Shown: positions 14,001 to 29,100 of the stretch, one piece after another
How the letters are laid out: every line of letters begins with the position of its first letter
Position numbering within the stretch: position 1 is the stretch's first letter
NCBI GenBank assembly: GCA_946699065.1
Contig: CAMPDV010000431.1
Coordinates: 62,001 to 126,000 of the forward strand
Reading direction: 5' to 3'
Source of the DNA: Loxodes magnus
Lineage: Eukaryota > Ciliophora > Karyorelictea > Loxodida > Loxodidae
DNA: 64,000 nucleotides
Notes under the pieces: model-generated
Told to the model about the DNA's origin: nothing
What the model saw: the letters and a program-made list of their open reading frames with translations, nothing else
Databases searched by the model: none
Translations under genes and position numbers: made by a program

Positions 14001-17000
14001 ACTTTCTAGACTTATTAGCAATAAATAAAAGGTTTTATATATTTCTTTTAAAATTATCAGATATCAGATCAAAAAATTTATATGATTAACAGAATTTCAA
14101 AGCTAATTTCTTTATTAATCTAATGGCATTATACAAAATATGAAAATCATATCTTAAGCAAGCTTCTATAAACTAGAAGATTATTTATATTGTAAATTAT
14201 TCAAAATTCTTCATATTTTATAAAATTTCTACATTATAAATTTATTCTATCATAAAATTTTTATCTAAATTAAGATTATACTAGTTATTAAGAAATGATA
14301 GGACATACTTTCTAATTTTATTTATAAAGCTAATTAATAATCTCTCAGTAAAAATATTATAGTTCCTATCTTCTATTTTTTCCCTATTATTTCATTTGGG
14401 TTGATAAGTTTAAAAAATTTTAACTTTCTTCTATTATAAAAATAATTTTGTTATTAAGTTTTTGAATTACTTAGCCATATAAAATAATTAAGCTTAATTT
14501 AACTGTATATCTAACTTTATTTTTGGAATTAATTATTCAATTCATAAAAATTTAAAATAATTAAATTAAAATAGTAAAGTGAGAGAGCTTTTAAGACTAG
14601 GAATTTTATAATTAGGTATTAAACTTAATTTTAATAATTTTATTTTCTGTTTTTCATGCATAAATATTTATTAGCAACTCTAAAGAACTTAAAGAAAAAA
14701 ATTTAATAGTTAATAAATTATGTATAATTATACTTAAAATTCTTTAAATTTCATTTAGATAAAATCTCATTTTAGTTATACCTTTTTTCTCTGTTTTTTC
14801 TCATAATTTACTTAAAACTAGATTTATTTTAGAATAGTTCAGATGACTATATTGTAAAAATAGATACAATCATTAATAGCTAACAATAATTAATAAAACT
14901 TTAGATATATCATTTATATTTGCATTTATGTAGTTTCCTAGTGTTTTTCATATTCATGCTTATTCTTAAGATATTATAATCTCTTAGTTTAGGAAATTTT
15001 TTTATGATTTTTTTTAAGTAAACAATTTAAATTGTTTTCATCTATAAATAACCAAATGCTTATTTCATTAACTATTAAGACTTAAATTTTATAAAATTAT
15101 TATTATTTTATTTTTATTTTTTTAATTCAAAATTTACCTTAACTCTTTTATTCATACTGCTTAGCTTTATCTTCTTATTTTCATTTTTATATTAAATTTT
15201 AATATTTTCTTTTATTCTTAAATTAATTATTTGAAATAAAATAAAGAAAGCTTTATTATAAAGATATAAGTATTTAAAACAATGTTCCCTAATAAAATTT
15301 CTTTCTTTATTCATCTATAATTATACTTTTTTTATTTTTAGATTTTTTATATTATTTTATAAATAATAAATTTTATTTAATTCCTAAATACTTTACAATA
15401 AATTTTTAGTCTATTAGTCTTTATTATATTTTAAATTATGAAATTTACTATTTAGTTTTATTTAACTTAGCTTTTTTATTAATAGTTAAAATTATATCTC
15501 TAGAAATTGAGATTTCTTCTTTAATATTCTAAATCATTTAGTTGTCTTACACTGTTTAAAATTAATTTTTGATGATAAATTAATTGAATAGTATTTATGC
15601 AATTTTGTTATAATATTCGAATTGCGTTTATCTGATTTTACAGTTCTAGCTTTTCCTTTTATTTCTTAGATTTAGTCTAAGATCCAAAATGATATGATGT
15701 AGAGATTTATAAAGTTTGAAAATGTTGTTATTTATTCTTTTAACTAAAATCCCTTCCAAAAAAACCAAATTTTAAATTAATATTAAGAGTTCATCGTTTA
15801 AAGTAAAGAAATAAAAACTTGAAGCATTTGGAATTATAAAACTTCTATACAGTATTTTTAATAATTATTCACTAGAATATTTTATACTTTTAAGATAATT
15901 AATCTATTAAAAGCTTATGAATATGCATATCATTGCTTAGTTAAAGAAAAAAATTTCATACCTCTATTAACGGATCAAATAGAAATCATATAATAAAAAA
16001 GCATAGAAGACTCAGAGTTCAGTTGATTATTTTTTAACTCATCAAATAGAGAAAAATAAGCTTTGTTTTATTAGCTAAATTTACTTAAATTATGATATAG
16101 AGTATACAATTATTTATATACCTGAATAAAATAAAAATTATAGAACTTTATAATTCTTTCATTTCAAATGCTACCAGATAACAATGAAGCGTAATTTAAA
16201 ATAAATTATAATTATTTTATAGCAAAATTTAAGACTTTAAAGCACATCAATCCAATCAGTTTAAACTGAAAGATATAAAATTATAACTTTTAATGTAGGC
16301 ATTCTCATTTAGAATTTATTTTTTAAAGTTCTTTCTGATATACCTACTATCTAATATAAGGCTAATGCATAATAAATTTTTTTGACTTAAAGCTTTTATT
16401 AAACTGGCTTTGTGATAGTAGTGTTTATATTTAAAATTAAAAAATATGAATAGTTATTTCATAAGCATATAATCAAATTTAGTAGTCATATCGCTCTATA
16501 GCTGATTATTGTTCGCATTTTAAAAGCAGCAAATTTCTAATTAAAAAAAATTTAGAATATTATGGAATTATTTGAAATAGCTGAGAAGATCAAAAAGTAA
16601 ATAAATCAACAGAAGATCCACCAAAAAAGCTTTAGAACTCTTAAAAAATAGTTATTATTCCGAAATAAAGTAAATTCAACTGGGAGCCTTATTTTTTCGC
16701 AATATATTTGTTAGCATATAAAAAATCCTAAAAGCTTATAAATTTGAGTTTATAGCAAAAGTATCTCTAAGATATGAAATTTTATAGTAGTAATACATTT
16801 TATAATTAATTGGTAGAATTATTATTTATTGGCTAAGCGTGATTAAGTATCTGAATTTTATTTATTAAGCTTATAAACTAAAGTGGCTTTATGTAACTGA
16901 TTATTAAAAAAGTCTATTCTGTAAATATACTTTTATAAGAGGATTATTTATCTTTAAGAATCTCTTTAAGTTTATATAATTAATTATTAGACTCATTTAT

Positions 17001-17390
17001 AAAATCGTTTATTTACAATAAGGGTTTGTTTTAAGGAAATGGTGCATTGTGTTTTAACTATATCATTATTAGGCTATCTTATAAATTAAAAATAGGAAAA
17101 TAAATTTAAAAATTAACTTAGAATAAAATACTTAAAAACAAATAAACGGATTAAAGGGCTTAGAGTTATAACAATTCTTATTTTGCCATTGTAATTAATT
17201 ATTTAAAATTTAATTAGCTTGGTTATTAACTTTTGCTTATAGCCTAAGGAAAGTATCTAAGCAATTATAATAAATTTTAAATTAAATTTGATTTACTAAA
17301 ATAGCAATTTTATTTTTCATACTTTGAGAGATAATAAAAAACTTAAAATATTGCTAACTTTATATCTAATCAGATTAAGTTAAAATATAT
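11080..17390 (+). CDS. Probable very large multi-pass membrane protein
   Basis: From ATG 11080 one frame stays protein-like for about 2,100 codons. It has Asn/Gln-rich helical stretches, several hydrophobic blocks at about 14.7-15.4 kb that look like clustered membrane segments, and a well-mixed hydrophilic region at about 15.95-16.75 kb. A segment at about 16,789-17,000 matches one at about 29,719-29,920 in residue pattern (LVELL..., FIK, MQL), including an in-frame TGA (Trp) conserved in both. The protein therefore has a paralogue in this window. The end is not defined: no TGA appears before the convergent copy 2 terminates at 17,402. A large ciliate membrane sensor or channel would fit, but nothing diagnostic was found. 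Confidence 0.4.
16789..17000 (+). repeat. Paralogous segment, member 1
   Basis: Nucleotide and protein similarity to about 29,719-29,920 is visible by eye (TTGGTAGAATTATT, later TTAAGAATCTCTTT). Because reading frame and the TGA at Trp positions are kept, this looks like related coding sequence, not a noncoding repeat. Confidence 0.5.
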
Positions 17391-17401
17391 GATATAATTT
17401 T

Positions 17402-20400
17402 TCATTTCTCTAAATCTTTCTCTCTCTTTCTCCAAAAAATATTATCACTTTGTATTTCCTAGATTTAAGTTTAATTATTTTACTCTCTAGAAACTGACTC
17501 ATTATGATGGCTATGTCTCTTTACTTCTTTTTTTATTCTTGAGGTAGGAATATTATGAACATCGATTTATGTAGTGCTTTGATCTTTCTTATCTTAGAAA
17601 TCCTAAACTTTGGTTTGCTCGCCTTTTTATCTTCACTACTTGAAAAGGTTATAAATAATCAGAGCTAAAGCAATAAGATAATTAAACAGTAATATAAGCA
17701 TAGTTACTACTACAATGAAAAAGGCAAAATCTTCTATTTTACTACTAAATGGATGGATGTAAAATGACAACTAGAGAAGCAAAATAAAAATCCATATTTC
17801 GTTGATAAGATTAACCACGAATATTAAAGAATGCTTCAAAGGTTTAAATTTTATCAAATAGGAAATTCACATGAACTATAAAAATAAAGTCATTGATATT
17901 TAAAGTTCTGGATATTCTTAACCTATAATCATGATTAATACAACTACTACTCTTCTCATAAGAAAAATAGCATAGAAATATAAAGCTCCAGGTTTATTAT
18001 TTTCTTTAAGCTCACAAAATAAACTGTTGAATCTTTATTCTATTTACCTCTTTGTTATTATTAACTCTTCATTAGTATCTTAATCCTTAAATATTGCTAG
18101 TGTAGCCTATTTATATTTCTTTATCTAAATGAATACTGTAAAACAGAAAGCTATCATTAGAATCTGTATATTATAACTTACTAAAAAGAAATATGAGATA
18201 AAAGTATTCATAGTAACGTATAAATTTTCTAGATTTGAAAATCTAATCTATAATAAAATAGAAATCATTAACCCTAAAGATACATTCATACCTGTTCTTA
18301 TAAGTGCTGAATATCTATAATTTTCATACATTCTTTTCATATAATTTCCTAATTTATTATCCAAATTTCTTAATTATCAAACTACGAAAAATATAACAAA
18401 GCATATACAAACATCGAACAGTTCACTGATCCCATTCGAAATAAAGGTAGAGGAATTAATGCTTTAGATTTATAAGTTATATCGTATTTTTCCTTAAGAC
18501 TCTATTTTAGAATCCAGGCTAACTCCAAGCAAATCTATTATTATCTATTTCAAATCTTTAGTTACTAAATAAAGAGCTTATAAAACATTAGGCATCATTA
18601 CTGATATGAAACCTGTTATTTTTATCATTTCATCTAAGCATTAAGCAACCCAAAATTATTAGCAGCAATCTGAGGATCCTTAACTTGCAACTAAAGTAGA
18701 ATATCCTGCTGCAACAGTTATAGAAGATACTATTAAACTAGTACTTTATAATGATTTTATAAAAGTTTCTTATTATTATGTTAAATTCAAGTCATTTATA
18801 TTCTTAGGAATTTTACTATAATTTTCTTAAATATTTAATTCATTTTCATGTTTTTCCTTTTGAGTTTCTTCGTTATTATTTTTTGTTTTATCATTACACT
18901 TTCCATTTTCTAATTTAAATCCTTCTTCACATTCTTCACATTCGTTAGAACTATTATCGCATTCTTATACACAAGTTTTGTTTAAAACTTGATTTTGTTT
19001 ACATTTTAAGCAATTTTCTATCTCACTACAACTTGGACACTACTCAGTAAATAAAAATCCTTATTTGCATTATGTGCATTCTTCTATACCACATTTCTCA
19101 CAATTTTCAAAAATCTAATCACATTATTTACATTCCCAATTTTTCTGAACGTAGCTTTCGAAAGGACAGATTTCAACACATTTCCCCTCCAATAATAGAA
19201 AGTTTTGATTGCACTAAATGCATTTACTATTATCACAAATAGCACAATTTTAAACTTCATCGCTACATTTGATACATTAACCTTCCTTATTTATAAATCC
19301 ATCCTAGCACTTAAAGCATTAATCTCCTTTCTCATTACATTCATCACAAAAAGGAATAATTTTGGTACAGTTTTCACATATTAAGTCTTAGTTAGAATCT
19401 TATTAATAATTTTAGCAATCTAGTAAGCATTAATTTTCTGATAGTTTATATGGAACTTTACATTGCTAACATTCAATTTAGTCTTAGCATTTAATACAAT
19501 TTTAATCTATTTATTAGCAAGATTCACAATTTTAGTTTTAGTTAATAAAAAATCCATCTTTACATTATATGCATTTAGTTAAAGTATTATCACACAATTA
19601 ACAGTTAGTTAAATTGCAATAAAAGCATTTGTTATATAATAGTAAGTAATTTTATTCGCAAGAAATGCAAGTAACTGCAGTATTACTTTAAGTGCAGCTA
19701 TTACAATTTTCAATAGTATTTTGACAAGTTTAGCATTAATTTTATTATTCATTTAAAAAATTTCCTTCTACACATTATTTACAAATAGGAACTTACTAGT
19801 TATAAAAACAAATTTTACAACTCTAAATTAAGTCTGAGCAAAGTTTACAAATATAAGAATTGCTTTAATATAAATATCCCTCATAACAACTAGTACAGTT
19901 ATTAATATCATCAGCTAAACAATCCTTACAAGTTTAATTACATTCAATGCAACTATTCATACTTGGACCTTTACATGTACTTCATTGGCAATTTAACTCA
20001 CAATCATTATTATTGAATATTGTTTAAAAATCTGTTTCTGTTACAAATGTATCAAAAATATAAAATCTAAAATCATAAATATTTCCTATGAAGTTATCTT
20101 CTTTTTAAATAGCTCCTAATATTATTTTGCTTTATTTATCAAATTAAATAAGTTCAAATTATCTAATAAAGGTAATTCCTTCTGGTAAATTTCTAAATTA
20201 CTATAATTAAATGCTAACTTCTTAATCTTTTAAGCTTATAGTTAGCAAATATCACTTCATATTTTCTATTTAGTGTATTTACTATTCATTTTATTTTAGA
20301 GCAGTTAAGTATACGTAAACATTTGAATATTAAGAATCTATTGCTTGTATGGCTACTATAATAGATTCCTTATATAATGAAATTATTTAACAGACTATTC

Positions 20401-22588
20401 TTTATTTATAGGTTTATAAGTTCCTTTATCTTATATCTTTTAAATTTGTTAATTATTCTGTATTTTAGAATCATAGTGATAAACTATACTACTAAGATGA
20501 ATATTTTAAAGGATCATAGCCTAAACTAGAAAATGTGTACTAACTAGCCTCTTATTAATCATCTATGAAAGTTTCTATTAATTTCTGAGTAAAGCTTATA
20601 AAATGATAATGCTAATCATCATATATATCAGGAGAACTACATTCAAATTAGCTAAATAAAGCACATGGATTTTCTAAGCTAATTAGTTGTATTCAATCAT
20701 CTTATGTTATTTCTTGATTATAGGTATAAAATCTTGGTTATATTATAAATCCACTAAAAATAGGAGTTTAAGTAAATGATAATATCTAAGTATAATAAAA
20801 TGAAAATAAACTATATTAAGATATTTACTATTTACAATTTAGTGTTTAAGGTTTTATTTAATCAGTATAGTAAATGGCTATAGTTTATAATTTTGAATTT
20901 AAGGTTAGCTATAGGAAGAATCATTTATCGATACTTATCCTAATATTTTGATTTAAAGTTATTTGTCCATTATAATAAAAGATAATATTCTGGGTATTTG
21001 AGAGTTAATCATATTATATTTTTAATTAGTATAAACTCCCTATTTAAACTAAATTTTCTTCTTAAATTGTAGTTCCTAAACTATAAAGCCAAAAGCTAAT
21101 AGATCAAATTTTTGAAGAATAAAGTAAAGGATTATATCCATAATTATCAAAAGATTTATCTTAAATATTTGATGAGTATTAAGCCACTAAAGAATATTCA
21201 GTTAGTTCTAAGAATTTTATATTAGTTTAGCTATACTAAACTTCAGGTGAGATGCAAGAATCATAACTAGTTTCAAGTAAACAAGGGGTTTATGAATTAG
21301 CTATTTAGATAAAGTCATTCTCATTTAGAAAAGTATTGAATAGATAGAATCTTGGCTATAAAATTAATCCTTCAAATTGATCTTAATTTTCTCCTCCTAA
21401 AATAAAATAAGAGCTAGATGATATTGTAATAGTTCATGAAACTTGATGCAAAATGCTAATTTAATCATTAGGAGATATAATAATAATTTAATTTATTTAG
21501 TCTTGTAATTAACTTGTAAAACCTATGAAAATTCAGTTTGAACAATTTACTAATGAACTTTGTTCGACAATAGTAATTGCATTTGAAAAATCTGTATCTG
21601 GATTTCATAAAATTTTAAATTTATGCTAATATGATTATATTTAAGTTGCTTTATAACATAAGAATTAAGAGTCTAATTATCATATTACTTGAAGTTCTTG
21701 ATTAATGCAATCATTTTTAATTCAAGTAGTGAAACTAAAAGAATTTAAGGAATAATCCAAAATATTTTAATTGTCTTTATCCTTTAATATTGCTTGCTGC
21801 TTTAATTTACCTTAAGTAGATAAAAAGGAAATGCTTTAATCAGCTAAGTTATAAAACTGAAAATTTTAACAGTCAGTAATTTCAGGTCCAATACAATAAC
21901 TCCCACAGAATTATAAGCAAGGAATTCTTTAAAGAGCTTCTGTAAATTAATAATCTATATATTATGAATTGCTAGTTCAAAATAAAGTCTATAAAAGTTA
22001 AATCTAAAAAGTAATGCCATCATACCCTTAATAATTTAATATATAAATATAGTCAGAATTTTCGAAGTATTTAAAAAAATATTCATCTAAAATTTAGGAA
22101 TCATTACAACTTCAATCAAACCCTTAAACCTAAAAATTAGTACTGCAAATCTTCAGCTAACCTTCTTATAATAGCGATTCTCAATATTTTATACCCACAA
22201 AATTTCATTTGTTGCAGGATTTCCCCAAACTATAATCCACTTTTCCATAAGTGTGGTTAAATGTAATAAATTTAAGAAACAATTCCTCATTCTAATGTTA
22301 GATTATGTTTATGTTAATTTATAAAGCCTTATCTTATCTGTATTAGTAAAATAAGATTAAATATAATTCATTATATACTATGCAAGGATGATAAAGTCAA
22401 AATGTTAATGAAAAAGATTATTAACTTTATTGAGTGTCAATTCCATATTCCTGAAAAGATTTAAAATCTTTAGTTTTATGATTCTAATAAAAGTTAGTGA
22501 GTTCAATAAAATCCTAGGATTATCCTTGCAGGATATTAGCAATAAATATTAAAGCAAACGGCAGGTATTATTTTGCCAAGGTAGCCAT
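17402..22588 (-). CDS. Large Cys-rich multi-pass membrane protein, copy 2
   Basis: ATG 22588 to TGA 17404-17402 is 1,729 codons on the minus strand. The amino terminus MATLAKQYLPFALIFIA is a signal peptide. The laminin-G-like segments (FTTWIKND, NCSNWIFIG), the CxxC repeats (about 18.9-20.0 kb) and the membrane region follow the order of copy 1. The acidic linker is much shorter than in copy 1. Where copy 1 has TGA at 8526, copy 2 has TGG (17794-17792). Where copy 1 has TGG at 8682, copy 2 has TGA (17635-17633). A TGA in the first membrane loop is shared. A short stretch near 17,520-17,585 matches copy 1 only in a shifted frame, indicating two compensating indels. It is convergent with copy 1, so the pair forms a tail-to-tail inverted duplication. 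Confidence 0.88.
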
Positions 22589-25500
22589 TATAAAAAACAA
22601 TGAAATAGTTGAATTAAAGCTTTAATTAGATAATTCTAATTTAAATAATAGTTTCATTTAATTTAAAATGCTTCTAGTCTTTCGTTGATAATAAATCAAA
22701 TGATATAACTTAAATTATAATATAATCTGCTTATCTTAAATAAACTTAAATACAAATTCCACTTATTTTTTATCTTGCTAAATAGATAAATCAATAAATC
22801 TCCCAAAGTTAAAATATAGTGTGTCTTTATTCCTAATAAAATGATAAAATGATCGCAAAAGTAGAACTTTATTATCTTAATTATTAAACAATTAGAGCTT
22901 TAAATATTAAGTTGATGTTATATATATAAAAAACTCTCTTTGGTTTATTAAGATTTAAAGTTTATTAAGTTAAATACAAATAAAAAGGTTTTAGTTTCAT
23001 ATAGCACCTATAGCCTTTATTTTAAATTAATTAATTTATCAAATCACCAGGCCAAATGAATCCTTAAATGAATGCTAAATCTATATAAAATTAAATATTT
23101 TGCCTTTGAGAAAATATTTCCGAATTTAAGCTTAAAAAATAAAATTTAAACTTGCTTACAGATAGTACAATAACTACTTTATAGCCTTAAATTAAGCATT
23201 AATACCTTGTAAATTTTTTTAATTAATAAATTAAAAAGTATACAGCTTTGAAATTAATTGTATCTAATTTAATTTTACTATCTCTTCCGTTTATATCTCT
23301 ATAATGTAATTTTTTTAATTGTGCAAACGCACATATTTTTTATTAGATACTCTATTCCCTGATATCATAAGTAGGCATTAAATCTTTATTTTATTCTTAA
23401 ATATGTATGAAGTCTTAAATATGAAATTGGGCCTAACTATTAAAAAAATTTCTAATGAATTTGAATTATAAAATTTAGCTAATATTCTAGTTATTTTAAT
23501 TCAGACGTTAAAAAAACTTCTGGAAAATTATTAAAGTGTAGAATAATTAATTCCTTACTTCTTTAATCTTATTTAAACTTTATCCCCTCTGAATGCTAGC
23601 ATTTAAATTTAGAAGCTTTGCACTAAAATTTAACTATTAATTTTTATTTTTAGCTTATGATTTCTAAACATAACTTGCAAAATAGCTTTTTTATCTTTTT
23701 TAAATTAGGGATCTTTAGCACTTTAATTAAAAGGACAACTATTTGATTAAGCATAGTCTAATATTTCTTTATTTTTAGAGTTTCACTAAATTAAATTATT
23801 ATTTGGATATTTTCTATCTAACTAACTTATTGTAGATATAAGCTGATTGAATTATCTATTGAAAAGTAACTGATGTAAGAATAGATAAATATTAATGAGT
23901 AAACTGCTATTTAGCTCTAAAGCTATATAAAAAATAAAAGAACAATAAACTAAGCTAATAATTAAAGATTATACCTCTATTTATAACTCTTAATAGGAAT
24001 ATTTATAAACATAATCATTCAAATCTTTTTTTAAAGAAAACATTTCCAGAAAAAGGATTCTATCATAATCTTGATTCTTAAGTTAGCTTTTAAGCAATTT
24101 GAAATAAGTTTCAGTTGATATGCTTAACATAGATAAATATAATGATCTTAAGCAAGGTTATTTAAACAATCACTTTAAAATTTTTTAAAATATAGCTTCA
24201 ACCTTTAAATTTATTTTGTTCAATATGCCCTTAAATTAATAAAAAACTAAAAACATAGTAAATAAATTCTGAATATAATAGAATTTAATTTTACAAGCAA
24301 AACTTTAAATTTTTCAGGTATTTAAATACAAATATAAAGCTAATAAACTAGCATAGCATCTATTTAATTTACAAATATTCAAATAAATTTGCTTAAATAT
24401 GCTTTATTTCATTTTTATTGGCTAGCTATATTAATTTTCTTATATCTAATGCTTTATGCTTTTGAACTACTAATAAATACTCTTTAATAGAAATAATTTC
24501 TAGGCATTGATATCTCTTGGTAAATCAGTAATTCTCTAATAATATTTACTTTTTTAACAATATTTTTAACTATAATTTCAAGGGAATAAATAAAATAGCC
24601 TTTGTTATTTATTCTATTAAATGTAAAAATAGAAAATTAATATGAATCTTAATAATTTTCTAAATTGTATCTCTGCTTATTTAGGGATAATTTCTAGTAA
24701 ATGCTTAATACTCTTAATTAATAAAGATAGAATATTCAAGAAATTTCTATTATACTTAAAATAAACTAAACTGAGCTCTCTAATTTTAAAACTTAAACTT
24801 TTAACTTTTTATAATAATCACTTTTGCTTTAGTTATGAGAATAATTAAAATTTTAATTTATCTATTTTATTAATAAAATAATTAATAAATGCAAAGAATA
24901 AGTTTCCAATTCATTATCTTTCAATATTTTTTTAAATAAATGTGTTTTTGTGATAACTAGTGATAGCTTCATTATCTTAAATGTAGATAAATTAAAAAAT
25001 TAAATTATAGAAAAAACAGACAGAAGTATGTAAATAAAGTTTTCTAAACTTCTATCTTTAATTTTAGATGAAATAAGCAATAATTCTTATTAACTAGTCA
25101 CTTTAAATTATTTAACTAAAATGCTGAGTTTAATAATCAAAATAATTATTAAAATTATAACTTTCGTGTATCATCTCTAGCATATTAATTAGGGATATCA
25201 TTATAAAATTTAAGTTTAAGTTAGTTTAAATAAACTTTTGCAACTTAATTCTAATTGAATGGTATCTAGATAAATCAATTAATTATACTATAAAGAATAA
25301 ATTTCTAATCTATCCATTTTAATTTACTTTATAGAAAAATAGATATACGAACTTTAAAATTTTTATTATAGCATACTTCAAACTTAGGTTTATGAAATTG
25401 ATAGCCAAATTTTTATGATTAGATACTTAATAATTTTGCATTAAAAGTAGCTCTTATTTAAAAAATTTTAGTAAACAATTCTTTTATTTAAGCAAGGTTA

Positions 25501-26149
25501 ACAATCTAATACATATTGTCTTTAGTTATATGATCAAATATCAGATTCATAATATAATCTATCATGTTTGTAACTGATAAAGAAAAAAGAAAGATGATCA
25601 AATTAGATTGAAAAGGAAGAATTTTATTTTAATTTAGACTTATATTTTACATCTCTTCCTAGCAAAATGTTTAATCTCAAAAGAGCAATATTATAATAAT
25701 TCCTAAATTTAACTAAAAGATAAAAATAACATTTTAATAAACTAAAAATTAAAGAAAAAATATCTCTAAATCATTTTAAATGATGAAATAGATTATTATA
25801 TCTTTTTATTAAATCAAATTAATAAATAGCAAATGTTAAAAATGTAGAAACTTCTAAGAATATTGTCATTTATAGAATTAAAATATTAAATAACAAAATA
25901 AAAATTATCTTAGCATAATTCAGACTGAAGTTATTATTTTAAAATTGTTTAAATTAGCAATAATTATTTTTAAATTTAGTGTATGCTATTTCTTTATGTT
26001 TAAATAATTATAATTAAGTTAATTCTTATAATACTAATAAAAAGTTAAATACCCTAGAAATATCTAGCTATATTTTACAAATTCAACACTTTTTTAATTT
26101 CCTTTTTCAATTTTTTTCTTTAGTTAAAAAAATCTGAATTTTTTATAGC
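22589..26149. other. AT-rich region, no secure gene
   Basis: This is very AT-rich. The part nearest 22,588 must contain the copy 2 promoter. A minus-strand stretch at about 24,350-24,600 reads as protein-like (ITDLPRDINAQKL). Plus-strand stretches near 25.6 kb may be the upstream part of the next gene. I could not fix starts, ends or families. Confidence 0.3.
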
Positions 26150-29100
26150 TTATAGAAAAGTAGACTGAATCTAAGATACCGCATTTAATAAAATTTTTCT
26201 TTAAAAAAATAATTAAAAGAAAAATTAAAAGGAATAAACTTGGATTTTAAGATAAAAGGATAGCATCAGGAACTAATTAATGAATTCTTTATATATAGAA
26301 AATAATGAATACTTAATAAACTAAAATAAAATATTAATATTCATAGAAAATTATATTTAACTAATTATTTTTAATTTCAGATAAAATTTAAAAGCTTTAA
26401 GTGGTATTTAACTTATGATCTCTTAAGCATCTAATTTAAGATTTAAACTAGCTTACCATAGATAGAGATTAAATGCTAGACTTAATTTATTATAATAATA
26501 AGTTAAAAAGGCTTTATCTTTTACTCAATAAATTTGTTGCTTATTATTCTAATTTTAATTTAAATCTTTAGAGTTATTGAGGAAATATAAATAAACTAAA
26601 TTTTCCTACTTAATGTAATTAAATTAAATTTTATGCTTAATTCTCTTTATCACATTTAATCATCTTTTTAAGATTTTACATTAAATTAATAAAAATAGAT
26701 AAAGATAATCTCTTTTATAAAGAAAAGAAGGTAAGCTTGTAGCAAATTAAGAAATATCTTATACACTTAATTATGTTTAGAACCTAAAAAAAATTATAAA
26801 AAATAATCCTCAAAAGCTAGATTATATCACTCATATAAATTTATCTTTCAAATATATTTTATATTTGTTATTTTCCTTCATGTGCTAAGTATAAGAGATT
26901 TAAATTAATGAATACATTCAAAATACCATAATAATAGTAGAAAGTAAATAAAAATATTAATATTTAGCTAAAAAATCTAATAATAATGGGAAACATTAAA
27001 AGAATATTTTCTTAGATTTAAAACATACAGATAATAAATATTTCACTGTAAGTAACATGAGAGATAGTTAAATTTTTTTAATAATAGGATTTATAAAAAT
27101 ATTTATTTGAACAAAAATTAAAGATTTTATTAATAGCACTCATTTATATTTTGATTATAGCTAAACTTAAAAATAATTGATTATAATTAAAATTATTTAA
27201 TCTAAATAATTTTATCAAAAGTATAATGTTTTTATTTTAAAGTCACTAATAATTTAGAAAAAAAGCTATTTTAATTTAGAATTTAAAAGTTGCTCTCTTT
27301 TATTAATTTAGTTTGAGAATCTTATAATTTATTTTATATTAGAGGCCTTTTAATATCTTTAAAGGGTATAAAAAGAATGAAATTCTTAGAATATCCAAGT
27401 TTAGATAAATTAAAATCCAGAAACTTAAAGAGTAAATTAAGGATAAAATGATTAAATATATAAAGTATAAGAGAAATTATTTTATTAGTCTTTACAATTG
27501 CTTAAAGATAAATTAACTACTATTAATCTCTAAATCAAATTAATTATTACTATAATTAGAAAAAAAATCATTATAATGATAAGCTTCTAGAGTTAATTTT
27601 TAACTTATTTAAGTTCTATTTCTCTTCATAATAATTTATTGATTAAAGATATTAATTTTATATTTAAAATTTATTTATTTGATATATTTTAGCTTTTCTC
27701 TATTTAATAATTTAGTTAATTTAAGTTTCTATAAGTAAATTATTATTTTCTATCTACTGGTTGTTGGTCTAAAATTCTAAGATTTATATGATATGATCCT
27801 TTTAAATTTAGTAGTTTGAAAGAGAAAAATTTTAATTTTTTCTTAAAGTATTTGTCTATTAAAATTATAGAGAGCCTCTAATTTAATTTTAGTTATTTTA
27901 ATTTAAAGTTATATCCTATAACCATAATTTTTATATTAAAAATTTACCAAATAACCTTTTAACTTCTATTATTTGATTATTTTAGCTTAATAGTCATATG
28001 GTATTATTTTTTTTAAGAATTATATATCTTATATTTATTATTTTTGCTTAGAATTTAGGCAAACTTTTTCAAGTCTACTAACTCTATGCAAAAATAATTT
28101 TAGAAAAATTTTGCCTGCTTATTCATATATTTTTTCAATTTTATAAGCTTCCAAAATATTTTTCATTCATAATATTAAAGTTTATTCTTACATTTAGAAG
28201 GTTATTTTACATTTTTATTTTTATATTTAATATTATATTAATTTCTTTTAGCCCTCTGAATAAAATTTCAATAGACACATTCTTCTAAAGAACTTATTTA
28301 TTTCTACATTTTTTAAGATTTCTAATAACTAAAGATTTTATCTTTAATTTTTTCTTCTAAGATATTTTTTTATGAAATATTTTTTAATAGATAGTAGATT
28401 TAGCTTAAAATTAAAATTATTATTATTATTAATTTCCAACTTTTTATAAAGAGTTGGTCAATCTAAAGTTAAAAGATTAAGCATCACTAGTATTTAAAAT
28501 GTCTTAATTTAAATGAAAAATGAGTTGAATCTCTTTATAATTTTAAGCTTATGTAATATTAGATTTTTAGCTCTCACTTTAGAGTAGATAAGTCAAAGAC
28601 TTTCTATTTAAACAACTCTTAATTTTTTTAATTTTGATGATATAACTTGCTATATTTTTTATAGTTAATTGCAAAGGATATTATTTTTATTTTTTAAGCT
28701 AAGTATTTCCATTTATGAGTTCAGCTTATATTAATAATATTTTCCAGGGAAATTAAATCAAAAAAAATTAATAAATTATTCCAATTTCCTTTCTCAACTA
28801 AAGAGGATGAATGCTATTTTTAATTTAAATATTTTAAAATAAAGAAAGAAAATATTTGAATGCAAACTTCATTAAATAAAAATTCATTAATGCTAAAATT
28901 TTGAATTTGTCTTTAATACTTAGAAATATTCTAGTTTTTTGGTCATAATCTTCCCTAAATTATATTTAAGACTCATAGTAAAAATTCTAAAATATCTGAG
29001 TATTAGATGAAATATTTTAGCCAATTAGATTTAATGACTTAAGCCAATATAAATTTATAGTAGTTAAGTGTTATTATTCAATCTATGTTCTTTTATAATA

